Assembly (NCBI RefSeq): GCF_900101595.1
Contig: NZ_FMYY01000017.1
Span: 1-64,000, forward strand
From: Paenibacillus sp. cl123
GTDB lineage: Bacteria > Bacillota > Bacilli > Paenibacillales > NBRC-103111
Direction of reading: 5' to 3'
DNA: 64,000 bases
Shown here: positions 24,558 to 33,800 of the stretch, one piece after another
Position numbering within the stretch: position 1 is the stretch's first letter
Layout of the letters: every line of letters begins with the position of its first letter
Made by a program: the position numbers and the translations under genes
The notes under the pieces: model-generated
What the model was told of the DNA's origin: nothing
The model's database searches: none
Seen by the model: the letters and a program-made list of their open reading frames with translations, nothing else

Positions 24558-25553
24558 CTACATGCCGAAGTTCATGTTCGGGTACACATAAGGCGTTTTG
24601 GCCGGTTCGGCCTTGGCGACCTTCTCCACCTGAAGCACCATGATTTCGGCGTCATTGAAGGAGGTCTTTTTGATAGTGCCTGTTACGGTGACCCATTCGT
24701 CGGTTTCGAGCGTCTTGGCACGGTCGTATTCGGCCAGCACTCCGAATGGCGCCGCATCTGCCGAGCAGCATTGGATGGAGAAACGTCCGATGACGAATTG
24801 CCGATCGGTCATCTCCTCCTGACGGTATACGAAGCCGGTCAGCTCCAGCTTTTTGCCGACGAAGCGGTCCAGATACAGATCGACGGAGGTCAGCGTCTCC
24901 ATGAAAAATTCTTCCGACACTTTGATTGTCTCACTTGGGTATAACTTCTTCGCATAGTCGGCGTACTGCTTGGTGAATTTGTCGGACGGGAACAGCTCGT
25001 CAAGCGATCCCGCCGCCGCGGCTGCAGGCGGAGCAGCTTGCTCGCCCTTGCCTGTCGGGGCCTCTTCGCCCGTCTGCGTTTCGGATGCCGCGGCTCCGCC
25101 GCTTTCCGGAGCCGGCGCAGGGCTGGAGTCCGCGGAGCCGCCGGCAGCCGCGAGATCTTTTTTGACCGAGCTGGCGCTGCTCAGATTCATTCCCTTCTTG
25201 GCGGCCAGACTGCTCCCGAGCGTCGAATCCGGCAGCATGAAGCCCAGCAGCAGAGGGAGAATAAACAGCCCGTAGACGACCGTATGCTTGAAGACAGAGC
25301 GGGACGGCGTATGATCATGTCCGCAGCCGCAGTCCGGTTCATGCCGGGTACGCAGCGTCTTGACGGCCAGATAAGCCTGGTAGGCGGCCGTGGCGTACAG
25401 GCCGAGCGCCGACCATTTCACATAATCGGTCATACGCGGAGCGATGTACAGGATGATGCGGCCGGTTTGCACCAGGTAAGCGATATACCCGGCGAAGCCG
25501 AACAGAATGAGTGCTTTGATGGCATGATGAAGGCTGATCGTGCGCGGATTCAT
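24558..25553 (-). CDS. TIGR03943/DUF1980 family protein, permease partner (YcgQ-like)
   Basis: A 331-aa membrane-anchored protein always found beside the permease encoded upstream. Three N-terminal hydrophobic helices (about residues 12-30, 43-63 and 90-110) flank a Cys/His cluster (CGCGHDH) that may bind metal. A Pro/Ala/Ser linker follows, then an extracellular beta-rich domain with the family features YRQEEMTDRQFVIGRFSIQCCSAD and VTVTGTIKKTSF. The substrate of the pair is unknown. The gene starts 11 bp after the permease stop. Confidence 0.87.
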   Translation of the reverse strand: MNPRTISLHHAIKALILFGFAGYIAYLVQTGRIILYIAPRMTDYVKWSALGLYATAAYQAYLAVKTLRTRHEPDCGCGHDHTPSRSVFKHTVVYGLFILPLLLGFMLPDSTLGSSLAAKKGMNLSSASSVKKDLAAAGGSADSSPAPAPESGGAAASETQTGEEAPTGKGEQAAPPAAAAAGSLDELFPSDKFTKQYADYAKKLYPSETIKVSEEFFMETLTSVDLYLDRFVGKKLELTGFVYRQEEMTDRQFVIGRFSIQCCSADAAPFGVLAEYDRAKTLETDEWVTVTGTIKKTSFNDAEIMVLQVEKVAKAEPAKTPYVYPNMNFGM

Positions 25554-25564
25554 AAGGTTTCACC

Positions 25565-26731
25565 TCACAAGAAGACGATACGTTCAAAGAGCAGCGAGCC
25601 AAGCAATGTGACGATAAGGACCAGCGATGCGAGCAGCAGGACGAACTTCACCCGGAACGCGGACAGCAGCATCAGGGTGCTCTTCATGTCCAGCATGGGG
25701 CCGAACACCAGGAATGTCAGCAGGGAACCCGCTGAGAAGGTGGTGGCGAACGATGAGGCGACGAAGGCGTCCGAGGTTGAGCAAAGTGACAGCACATAAG
25801 CGAAGCCCATCATAAACAGATGTGAGCTGACTGTGCCTTCGCCGATGGCGACCAGACTGTCGCGGGCCATGAAGGTTTGAATCAAGGCCGTCAGCAGAGC
25901 GCCGAATATCAAATATTTCCCCATGTCGAAAAATTCGTCGGAAGCATGGCTCAGCACGGCAAACGAACGTCCGCGCCATCCTCCCTCCGCATGCGAATGG
26001 CTGCTGTGGGAGTGCTCCTGGGCAGCCATGTGGCCGTGGGCTTTTGGCCGGGAGCCGCCTGTCGCATTTATAGGCTCAAGTCCATGCTTGTGCCCATGTC
26101 CGTGCCCATGGGAGTGCGCATGCGTATGGTCATGCACGTGCGCGTGCGCATGAGTATGGTTGTGCGCGTGCGCTGTTTCCGCCCGGCTGCGCAGCGGGTT
26201 GGTTCGTACCAGCTTGTAGATGATCAGACCCACCGCCGCAGCTACCACGAACGCCAGCGCCATACGCGAATAGGCGATCTCGGGCCGGGTGCGGAAAGCC
26301 ATGAAGGTCGAAGCGTAGACGACCGGGTTGATAATAGGACCGGCCAGGATAAAAACGACAGCGACGTAGATGGGCATGCCTTTCAGAATGAGCCGGCGTA
26401 TGACAGGAATCATCCCGCATTCACAGAGAGGGAAGATGATCCCCAGGACGCAGGCGAACAATACGCCGAGCACGGGGTTTTTCGGAATCCAGCGTCTGAC
26501 GGCCTGCTCGGAGACGAACATCTGCAGCAGGGCGGAGACGACCACGCCGAGCAGCACGAAAGGCAAAGCCTCCAGAACGATGCTGATGAACATCGTTTTG
26601 AAGTTTTGCATCGCATCGCTGCTGATCCACGACAGGTCGGGCTGCTGCTTCTGCGTGAAGATGAGGAAAAGCATCAGAATACACAGGACGGCCAAAATAT
26701 TGGTGAGCCAGCGTTGGACGGTCATGGACAC
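25565..26731 (-). CDS. Two-part permease, ArsP_1/DUF318 family (YcgR-like)
   Basis: A 388-aa membrane protein with about eight helices in two homologous halves, including FPLCECGMIPVIRRLILKGMP in the first half and FGPMLDMKSTLMLL in the second. Between them is a cytoplasmic loop with dense His repeats (HAHNHTHAHAHVHDHTHAHSHGHGHGH), suggesting metal sensing or buffering. The GTG start at 26731 follows AAGGAG. It forms an operon with the TIGR03943-type gene. Some relatives move organoarsenicals; the substrate here is unknown, and the upstream Zur-like site suggests zinc. Confidence 0.87.
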   Translation of the reverse strand: MSMTVQRWLTNILAVLCILMLFLIFTQKQQPDLSWISSDAMQNFKTMFISIVLEALPFVLLGVVVSALLQMFVSEQAVRRWIPKNPVLGVLFACVLGIIFPLCECGMIPVIRRLILKGMPIYVAVVFILAGPIINPVVYASTFMAFRTRPEIAYSRMALAFVVAAAVGLIIYKLVRTNPLRSRAETAHAHNHTHAHAHVHDHTHAHSHGHGHGHKHGLEPINATGGSRPKAHGHMAAQEHSHSSHSHAEGGWRGRSFAVLSHASDEFFDMGKYLIFGALLTALIQTFMARDSLVAIGEGTVSSHLFMMGFAYVLSLCSTSDAFVASSFATTFSAGSLLTFLVFGPMLDMKSTLMLLSAFRVKFVLLLASLVLIVTLLGSLLFERIVFL

Positions 26732-26752
26732 GATACCGTTTCTCCTTTTCGT

Positions 26753-26774
26753 AAAACGTAATCATTATTATATA
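26753..26774 (-). promoter_or_regulatory. Zur-box-like element before the permease operon
   Basis: On the minus strand TAATAATGATTACGTTTT contains TAATGATTACG, the core of the Bacillus Zur box; the left arm deviates at three positions. It lies about 20 bases before the GTG start. Confidence 0.5.
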
Positions 26775-26885
26775 TTATGCGGGACGAGTTGCATATAGGA
26801 CAAGTTTTTTGGAAAAAGGGGATAATGGTTAGAGCAACGATGCATTGACATCCGGAATACTGTCCGGTACAATTCTTCTAAATAA

Positions 26886-27195
26886 GCGATGACGGGAACA
26901 AGTAAGCGGCAGCGCGCTTTGTCAGAGAGCCGGTGGGTGGTGCGAACCGGCAGGCGGCGCCAGACTGAATGGACCCCTGAGCTGAAGGTGGAACGGCCGC
27001 GCATCCCGGGCCCGGGATGGATGACATCCGTCGTACGCGCGTGGACCAGTATGCCTCTCCGGCTGACTCCCCGTTATAGGAGACAATAAGGCTTGCCGAA
27101 CAGGCTTCCTTCCGTTATGGCGGATGGGGCGGTTGGCAGGCGAATTAGGGTGGCACCACGGTCTCTCGTCCCTTGCGGGGAGAGGCCTTTTTTGT
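26886..27195 (+). promoter_or_regulatory. Trp-specific T-box riboswitch of trpS
   Basis: A leader with the canonical AGTA-type stem I start (GGGAACAAGTAAGCGG region near 26890), a specifier TGG (Trp) in a bulge at 26970-26972, and the T-box sequence AGGGTGGCACCACGG at 27147-27161. The terminator stem GGTCTCTCGTCCC / GGGGAGAGGCC is followed by a T-run at 27160-27195. The TGGC bulge would pair with the end of uncharged tRNA-Trp. Uncharged tRNA should stabilise the antiterminator and switch trpS on. Confidence 0.93.
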
Positions 27196-27245
27196 GTTCT
27201 GCAGACACATGGGCGGGATATAGACCATATAGGAGGTATTTCACG

Positions 27246-28235
27246 ATGACGAAATTAAGAGTATTATCCGGCATGCAGCCCAGCGGTCAGCTGACCTTGG
27301 GCAATTATATCGGCGCGCTGCGCAATTATGTCAAGCTTCAGCACACGCATGATTGTTACTTCATGGTCGTCGACCTTCATGCCGTGACCGTTCCACAGGA
27401 CCCTGCTGCGCTCAAGGAGCAGACGGAGTCGGTGGCGGCCTTGTATTTGGCGGCGGGGATCGATCCTGCGCAGGCTACGGTTTTCCTGCAGTCGAGCGTG
27501 AGCGCCCATGCGGAGCTCGGATGGCTGCTTACGACGATGACGTATATGGGCGAGCTGGAGCGGATGACCCAGTTCAAGGACAAGTCGGAGGGAAAAGAGT
27601 CGGTGGGAGCAGGCTTGTTCACCTATCCTTCGCTGATGGCGGCCGATATTCTGCTGTACAACGCCGATCAGGTGCCTGTAGGGGACGATCAGAAGCAGCA
27701 TCTGGAGCTGACGAGGGATCTGGCTCACCGCTTCAACGGCCGGTACGGCGATACCTTCAAAATTCCTCAAGGGTATATTCCGGAGGTGGGAGCGCGCATC
27801 ATGTCGCTGGACGATGCATCCAAGAAGATGAGCAAAAGCAGCCCGAATGCGGGCAGCTATATCGCTATGCTGGATGCGCCGGACGTGATCCGCAAAAAAA
27901 TCAGCAGAGCGGTGACCGACTCGGGCCGCGAGGTCCGATTCGATCCGGCGGGCAAGCCGGAGGTCAGCAACCTGCTCAGCATTTATTCGGCCGTCACGGA
28001 TCAGCCGGTGGCCGAGATCGAGAAGCTGTATGACGGACAGGGCTATGGCCCGTTCAAGAAAGGACTTGCCGAAGCGGTGGTCGCTCTGCTGGAGCCGCTA
28101 CAGCAGACGTACAAAGATATCCGCGAATCGGGCGAGCTGCACCGCATCCTCCGTGACGGACGCGAGCGGGCCGGCGAGCAGGCCGAGCGCACCTTGAAGG
28201 AAGTCAAATCGAAGATGGGCTATATCGTCCTCTGA
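27246..28235 (+). CDS. trpS: Tryptophanyl-tRNA synthetase
   Basis: A 329-aa class I synthetase that charges tRNA-Trp. It has the HIGH-like motif GQLTLGNY and the KMSKS-type motif KKMSKSS, plus VGDDQKQHLELTRDLA and the GLFTYPSLMAADILLY segment. The start is the ATG at 27246 after AGGAGG; an open frame reaching 27093 merely runs through the T-box terminator. Its transcription is controlled by the upstream T-box. Confidence 0.97.
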   Translation: MTKLRVLSGMQPSGQLTLGNYIGALRNYVKLQHTHDCYFMVVDLHAVTVPQDPAALKEQTESVAALYLAAGIDPAQATVFLQSSVSAHAELGWLLTTMTYMGELERMTQFKDKSEGKESVGAGLFTYPSLMAADILLYNADQVPVGDDQKQHLELTRDLAHRFNGRYGDTFKIPQGYIPEVGARIMSLDDASKKMSKSSPNAGSYIAMLDAPDVIRKKISRAVTDSGREVRFDPAGKPEVSNLLSIYSAVTDQPVAEIEKLYDGQGYGPFKKGLAEAVVALLEPLQQTYKDIRESGELHRILRDGRERAGEQAERTLKEVKSKMGYIVL

Positions 28236-28262
28236 AGGAGGAGGAGCCCTGCTGTAAAACCC

Positions 28263-28317
28263 AAGAGCTCATCCCTGGCATACGTCATGTAAGCCATGGG
28301 ATGAGCTCTTGTTTTTT
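28263..28317 (+). terminator. Terminator of trpS
   Basis: AAGAGCTCATCCC / GGGATGAGCTCTT 13-bp stem followed by GTTTTTT. Confidence 0.88.
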
Positions 28318-28354
28318 GCCGCCATACACTCAGTTCGGCAAGGCGCGGCAGGTG

Positions 28355-28555
28355 TTACTTGTCGTCCGGCCCTGCGGTTTGCTCGCGTTTTCTCCGCTGT
28401 CTGGCTTTGACAATAAAACCGGAGCCGATGAACAAGAGCGAGACGATAGAGGCCAGTACGGCCATCCATGGCCGGCCCGCTGCCATGAAGTAGCTGATGG
28501 CGGCGAGAAGCGCTGTGCCGAGGACGGCATACAGGAGTGCGAGTGGTTTGTTCAT
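28355..28555 (-). CDS. Small two-helix membrane protein (66 aa)
   Basis: Two hydrophobic helices (about residues 5-22 and 29-48) separated by a short GRPW loop, with a basic C-terminus (KARQRRKREQ). The ribosome site (CAAGGGG) lies 13 bases before the ATG, which is rather distant. The family is unknown to me. It is convergent with trpS and close to the divergent SASP gene. Confidence 0.55.
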   Translation of the reverse strand: MNKPLALLYAVLGTALLAAISYFMAAGRPWMAVLASIVSLLFIGSGFIVKARQRRKREQTAGPDDK

Positions 28556-28618
28556 AGTCGCTTAATTACCCCTTGTCCTTGTAAAGTTTGAAACTCAAAA
28601 AAATTTTTCAAAAGTTGC

Positions 28619-28647
28619 GTATAGTTTGTCCCAGCAGGCACATAATA
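28619..28647 (+). promoter_or_regulatory. Sigma-G-like promoter of SASP copy 2
   Basis: GTATA (28619-28623), 17-base spacer and CATAATA (28641-28647) match the forespore sigma-G pattern. Confidence 0.6.
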
Positions 28648-28704
28648 AGTTCGCAAGCTTGCAAATACATCAAAGACATTATCCAATCGAAAGGAGTGCT
28701 GAAC

Positions 28705-28929
28705 ATGGGTGCAGGACAATCCCGCAGCAGCAACGCTTTGGTAGTACCACAAGCTTCTCAGGCATTGGATCAATTGAAGTATGAGGTAGCTCAAGAACTG
28801 GGCATTCAAATCCCTCAAGACGGTTATTACGGGTACATGGCTACTCGTGATACCGGCGCTATCGGCGGTCACATTACTCGTCGCCTGGTGCAAATCGCCG
28901 AGCAAGCAATCGCAGGACAAACCCGCTAA
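28705..28929 (+). CDS. Alpha/beta-type small acid-soluble spore protein (copy 2)
   Basis: A 74-aa DNA-binding spore protein with the same N-terminus (MGAGQSRSSNALVVPQASQA) and core as the copy at 21327. It differs only at GYYGYM versus GYYGFM and in the last residues (AIAGQTR). AAAGGAG lies 8 bases upstream of the ATG. The two genes differ at many silent positions, so the duplication is old or held by protein-level selection. Confidence 0.95.
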   Translation: MGAGQSRSSNALVVPQASQALDQLKYEVAQELGIQIPQDGYYGYMATRDTGAIGGHITRRLVQIAEQAIAGQTR

Positions 28930-28955
28930 TTGCTTGACTGCGTGCAAGAACTATG

Positions 28956-28985
28956 AGCTCAAGGAGTCCGCTCCTTGAGCTTTTT
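28956..28985 (+). terminator. Terminator of SASP copy 2
   Basis: AGCTCAAGGAG / CTCCTTGAGCT perfect 11-bp stem, 4-base loop, T-run. Confidence 0.88.
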
Positions 28986-29158
28986 ATGTTCCCTGCCGGG
29001 GAACATAAAGCTAGAGGACAACGGAGCAGACGAGGACGCAGCAAGAAGCGGAGCTGCGCAGCCCGTCGTGCCTGGCGCATCTCCGCCTTATGCCCCTCCG
29101 GTCCCTGCATCATGGGGGCTCCGGTGTCGCCCGTTTGCCGGCGGTCCGTTCACTACGT

Positions 29159-30142
29159 TCAGTTCATATCGACGCGAAGCTTCTTCTCCAGCTTGGTATC
29201 GTTCATCCATCCTACATAGGAGTCCAACGTCTCGTAAGATTTGTCCATCCTCAGCACGGCGACAAACGGATATTGCTTCCGGTGGCGGTAGCGTACATCC
29301 GCCCAGCGAACCTCATAGCCCCACGGATGCTCCTTAAGCTCGGCGCAGGCGAAGGAGGTGAAATACAAGAAGGAAGCAACGTTCGGATGAGACTTGGACG
29401 CCTCTACAGCGGGATGAGCGGCGCACCGCACCTGATCGACCCACTGAATCCGGTTGTTTCTGAATTCCCCCAGCCGGTACGATCCGTCCTTCCGGCGCTT
29501 CACGATCTGCCAGTTGTACAGATGGACCGTCGGGATCAAGGTGTACCGTTCGCCCGCCTCATACTCGGGGTCCTGCAGGTGCAGACGGGACTCGAGCCGG
29601 TAATGCACCCAGGACCGCCATACATAATAGACGGCAATCATCCCATACAGAATCGGGAAAATAGTCTGCGGAGGAAGCACGTGAACCGCCCACAAAAAAA
29701 CGGCGAGCACATGAGCCAGGAACATGAACGGGTCGAAAATGTGGATGATGTTCCATGACACCCACCTCTCTGAGAAGGGGCGGAGCGCTTGAGTCCCATA
29801 GGTGTTGAACAAGTCGGTAAAGACATGAAAAGCTACGGCGATAAGTACCCACATCGTGACGTGCAGCATCGGCAAGCCGTCGAATACGAGCCAAAGAAAG
29901 CCGGAGATGAGCGCCGTCCAGAGGAGCAGCGCGGGCAACGAATGGGACTTGCCTCGGTGATTTTTGATATAGACGGCATTGTTCTTCAGACGGAGCAGCG
30001 TATCCGCATCGGGCGCCTGAGAGCCGGCGACGGTCCCGATCAGGACGGCCGTGGCGACTGCAGGGTCTGCGGCGACGACAGGATCAATATAAGCGAGCCC
30101 TGCCAAGCCCAGCCCGATGACGAGATGGGTTCCGGTATCCAT
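29159..30142 (-). CDS. YfhP-like membrane-bound metal-dependent hydrolase
   Basis: A 327-aa protein of the DUF457/YdjM-type membrane hydrolase family, the same length as B. subtilis YfhP. The N-terminus has THLVIGLGLAGL, SQAPDADTLLRL and HRGKSHSLPALLLW, with His and Asp residues expected to bind metal and lying at or within the first helices, and AFHVFTDLFNTYGTQALRPFS further on. About four to five transmembrane helices and a soluble C-terminal region of ~130 residues follow. YfhP is reported as a sporulation-linked protein in Bacillus; the reaction is unknown. Confidence 0.85.
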   Translation of the reverse strand: MDTGTHLVIGLGLAGLAYIDPVVAADPAVATAVLIGTVAGSQAPDADTLLRLKNNAVYIKNHRGKSHSLPALLLWTALISGFLWLVFDGLPMLHVTMWVLIAVAFHVFTDLFNTYGTQALRPFSERWVSWNIIHIFDPFMFLAHVLAVFLWAVHVLPPQTIFPILYGMIAVYYVWRSWVHYRLESRLHLQDPEYEAGERYTLIPTVHLYNWQIVKRRKDGSYRLGEFRNNRIQWVDQVRCAAHPAVEASKSHPNVASFLYFTSFACAELKEHPWGYEVRWADVRYRHRKQYPFVAVLRMDKSYETLDSYVGWMNDTKLEKKLRVDMN

Positions 30143-30269
30143 GGACTTACCTCCTGGTCAAGCATATTTCTGCCAATTGTCACTTGCAGTCCATTACTAG
30201 TAGTGTATCATTTTCTTGAGCAAAATAAAGCTTCGCCGGAAACAAAAAAACGTCTAGGGAGTGAAACTT

Positions 30270-30602
30270 ATGGGTATAGTGTTCGCCGAATATCGAATTG
30301 ATGCTGCAAGTCGTACTGATTATTTGACATGGGCGGCTGTTTTGAAACAGGAGCATGCCCGATTGGAAGTATATGAAGGGACCGAGCAGCCGAATTTGTT
30401 TGTTGAGATCTGGAGCGGGCTGAGCGATGAAGAGTACGCGGCGCTGAAGACGGCAAGGATCGGCGGAGGGGGAGGCGAAGCGAGCGACGGACCTGCGGAT
30501 GGCCGGCTGGACGGCTGGCGGACGATGGAGCGTTGGGTGGTCGGAGGCCGCGGCAAAATCCATATGTGGCAGTTCAAGCCGATAGAAGCGGAAAAGGCAT
30601 AG
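30270..30602 (+). CDS. Hypothetical protein (110 aa)
   Basis: Not recognised. A small soluble protein, MGIVFAEYRIDAASRTDYLTW followed by YEGTEQPNLFVEIWSGLSDEEYAALK. This is a strand-helix-strand pattern that loosely recalls ferredoxin-like dimeric alpha/beta-barrel (ABM/NIPSNAP-type) proteins. A Gly-rich insertion follows (about residues 71-77). GGGAG precedes the ATG at 30270. Confidence 0.6.
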   Translation: MGIVFAEYRIDAASRTDYLTWAAVLKQEHARLEVYEGTEQPNLFVEIWSGLSDEEYAALKTARIGGGGGEASDGPADGRLDGWRTMERWVVGGRGKIHMWQFKPIEAEKA

Positions 30603-30685
30603 AATGTCCTGTTGAAGTATCGTATTCAGAAAGCGTGCGGAAGTGCAAAAACATCAAATTTATCACTCTTTCATCTTTTTTTGAG

Positions 30686-30714
30686 TTTTCGCAAAAATGG
30701 TGCAGCAGTATAAA
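30686..30714 (+). promoter_or_regulatory. Conserved promoter element and -10 of the first giant lyase gene
   Basis: TTTTCGCAAAAATGGTGCAG begins at 30686; TATAAA follows at 30709-30714. The element is shared (18 of 22 positions) with the site before the ABC importer at 54027, so it is a candidate binding site for the YesS-like AraC regulator. Confidence 0.5.
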
Positions 30715-30732
30715 AACCTACGGTATCCAGCA

Positions 30733-30778
30733 ACCCCTGGAATCCACTAAGGTAATGGTACCTCAGGGGTCTTTTTTT
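30733..30778 (+). terminator. Terminator-like hairpin in the leader of the first lyase gene
   Basis: ACCCCTG / CAGGGGT outer stem, an inner AGGTA / TACCT stem with ATGG loop, an asymmetric 10-base bulge, then CTTTTTTT. If transcription begins at the promoter just upstream, this hairpin lies in the leader and could act as an attenuator; otherwise it ends the 30270 unit. Confidence 0.65.
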
Positions 30779-30846
30779 GTTCATCCTCATGGCTGGGAAA
30801 ACCAAAGGGAACAAGTATGGACAATCAGAGAAGTGGGAGTGAAATG

Positions 30847-33800
30847 ATGAAAAAAAATGCCCGCAAGCTATTTCTTATTCCTTTGATGGTTACGCTAATA
30901 TTGTCCTTGACCGGATTAGGCGGCTCAGACAAGGTACAAGCAGCAGACGTATTGTCAACAGACCAGATCTTCGAGGCCGAAGCCGGTACAGTTGCAGCCC
31001 CCATGCAGGTATATTCGGATAAGCCGGATGCATCCGGAAGTTATATCATGGTGCCTGCAACAAAACCTAGAGTGGACGGCCCTATTAAGGCGATTGTCGC
31101 ACCCGAGGCGAAATACTCCATTACGGTAAACACGGCCAGAGCGTATCAGGTTTGGGCTAGAGTGTTTACTTCAAATGGTTCAGCCGCTAATGCTTTTTTG
31201 ACTTTTGACAGCGCAGGGACTTACACGCAATACAGCATTCCTGCTGGCGCGGGTTGGAAGTGGGTCAAGCTAGGTTCCGTTTCTTTGACTCAAGGCGTTC
31301 ACGAGATGAGAATCAAATATCGGGATCCGGGAGTGGGTTTCGACCGTTTTGTTGTCACAAGCAACGCGGCTTATACGCCAACTGGTCTCGGGACAGATCC
31401 TGCAGTCATGCCTGAAAATATATATCCAAATCCATACATCCAACCGACAATAACGCCTCCGTCCGAGCACCCGAGATTATTTGTTCGAAGCAGCGATATT
31501 CCCCGGATCAAGGAAAACTTGACGAAAGGCGAGTTAGTACAAGTTTGGGACAGGGTGCTGTTAACCAGTGCGCAAAATGTGACCGGCATGCTTAGTCCAC
31601 CTCCGCCCGGAGACGTAACGACGAATTATAACGCCACAATCACATCCGTCGTTAGAGCCAATGCGCTCTTATATTTGTTGAATGGCGACACGGCTGCCGG
31701 TCATAAAGCGGTCGATGTGATGTACAACTTTTTTAATACGGTCGTTTTCCCCTCGCATACGGCAGGTGGTTCTCCCAGGGACATGGGAGAAGTGATCGTG
31801 ACTGCCGCCATTGTCTATGATTGGTGCTACGACCTGATGAACGATGCACAAAGACTTAATTTCAGACAGAACATGGAAAGAGTTGCGATCAATATGGAAA
31901 TGGGCTATCCGTCGACCAAGTTAGGGGCTGTTGTGGGCCACGGGGCTGAGAGCGAATTGATGCGGAACATTCTTTCCTTCGGTGTAGCCGCTTACAATGA
32001 AAGCCCCGACATCTATGAAATCGCGGCGGGTAGATTCTTCCAGCAATATATAGATTCGCGCAATTATATGTATGCCGCGGAGTGGAACAGCCAAGGGGAG
32101 TCGTATGGAATGTCCCGATTCCAGTGGGATATGTTTGCAACCTTTCTCTTTGACAGGATGGGCGAAGGAAATGTATTCAGCCCGCAGCAGGCCAAAATGC
32201 CTTATCAAGATATTTATACCCAACGTCCGGACGGTCAAAGGTTAAGATACGGAGATGGTTTTTCCACTTATTTCAAACTAGGGCAATATTGGACGAATGA
32301 TACCATGGCCATGATGCTTACCTCCAGCTACTATAAAGACCATATTCTCAGAGGTGAATTTCTCAAGAGATATAACTATGGCACCTCGAACAGTCTGATT
32401 GACGATATCTGGATGGTGCTTTTCGATGATCCCGGTTTGCCGTCCGCAAGCGAGAAGTCTTTGCCTTTATCCAAGTATTTCGGAGACCCTATGGGGATTA
32501 TGGTGGCAAGAACAGGATGGGAGGGCGGGCTTAATTCCTCTACAGCCGTTGCGCAGATGAATATCGGCGAGATGTATTTTGCGAATCACCAGCATTTGGA
32601 TGCCGGAAGCTTTCAGTTTTATTACAAGGGAGGACTCGCCATTGACTCCGGCGTATACCAAGGGATCAAAGATGGTTACGGCTCCGACTCTGACATTAAT
32701 TACAACAAAAGAACAATAGCGAGTAATTCCATGCTGGTTTACGATTCTTCCGAGAAGTTTCATTATTGGGGAAAAGAAATCGTGAATGACGGGGGACAGC
32801 GCACACCTAACGGATTGGCTGAACCGAATACGTTAGATGCTCTTCTGGATCCGGCTAACGGTTACAAAACGGCAGAGGTCTTGCACCAAAGCTTCGGCCC
32901 CGACGCGAATACACCGGACTATACCTTTATCAAGGGAGATCTGACGAAGGCCTACAGTTCCAAAGTAGGGGACTACAAACGTTCCATGGTATTTCTCAAT
33001 CTGAAGGATCATACGCATCCCGCGGCTTTGCTTGTATATGACAAACTGACTTCGACAAACCGCGAGTTTAAGAAGACATGGCTGCTGCATAGTGAGAAAG
33101 AACCTAAGATCGATGGAAATACGGTGAACATTGCAAGGGATGATAGCGGTTACAATGGAAAGCTGGTCAATACGTCACTGCTGCCTACAAGTGACAATGC
33201 ATCCATCCTTCCGATAGGGGGGCCTGGAAAAGAGTTTTTTGTTGCCGGCAAAAATTATCCTAACCCGACTAACGATTCGGCCAATAATCCCGAATTCGGG
33301 GCATGGCGGGTAGAAATATCTCCGAAAACGCTTACTGAAACAGACGAGTTCCTGAATGTTATGCAGGTCATGGACAATGTGAACGGTCCTGCGCCACTCG
33401 CTGTTGAGCAGGTGAACGGCGACAAATTTGTCGGAGCCAAAATTTCCAACAGAGTTGTCCTATTCGGCAAAGAAAGTCAGCCTATCAGCGATACAGCAAC
33501 GTTCACGGTCAGCGGGAGTGAACGTAATTTGTACTACCTGGTGACGGATTTGACACCGGGGTACTGGACTGTAACGAAAGCTGGGGAGACTGCGGCTACG
33601 CAGATTGAGGTCACACAGGAAAAAGGAGAATTGTACTTCCAAGGAAGTCCAGGCGCATACACCCTAACTCACTATAACGTAAGGACATTGCCTGAACCAC
33701 TCCCGGTTCCCAATATCCCTGCGCCACCTGCGCAAAATACAATTGTCATCAAGCTGGATGGTACCCAGCTGCCCAATGATGAGCGGGCTCAGATCGTTGA

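Noticed and set aside
27093..27245. N-terminal extension of trpS
   Set aside because: The extension covers the T-box terminator; the ATG at 27246 has the correct start and ribosome site.
30720..30780. Leader before the first lyase considered as a c-di-GMP or preQ1 riboswitch
   Set aside because: Neither conserved core is present; only a terminator-like hairpin can be supported.
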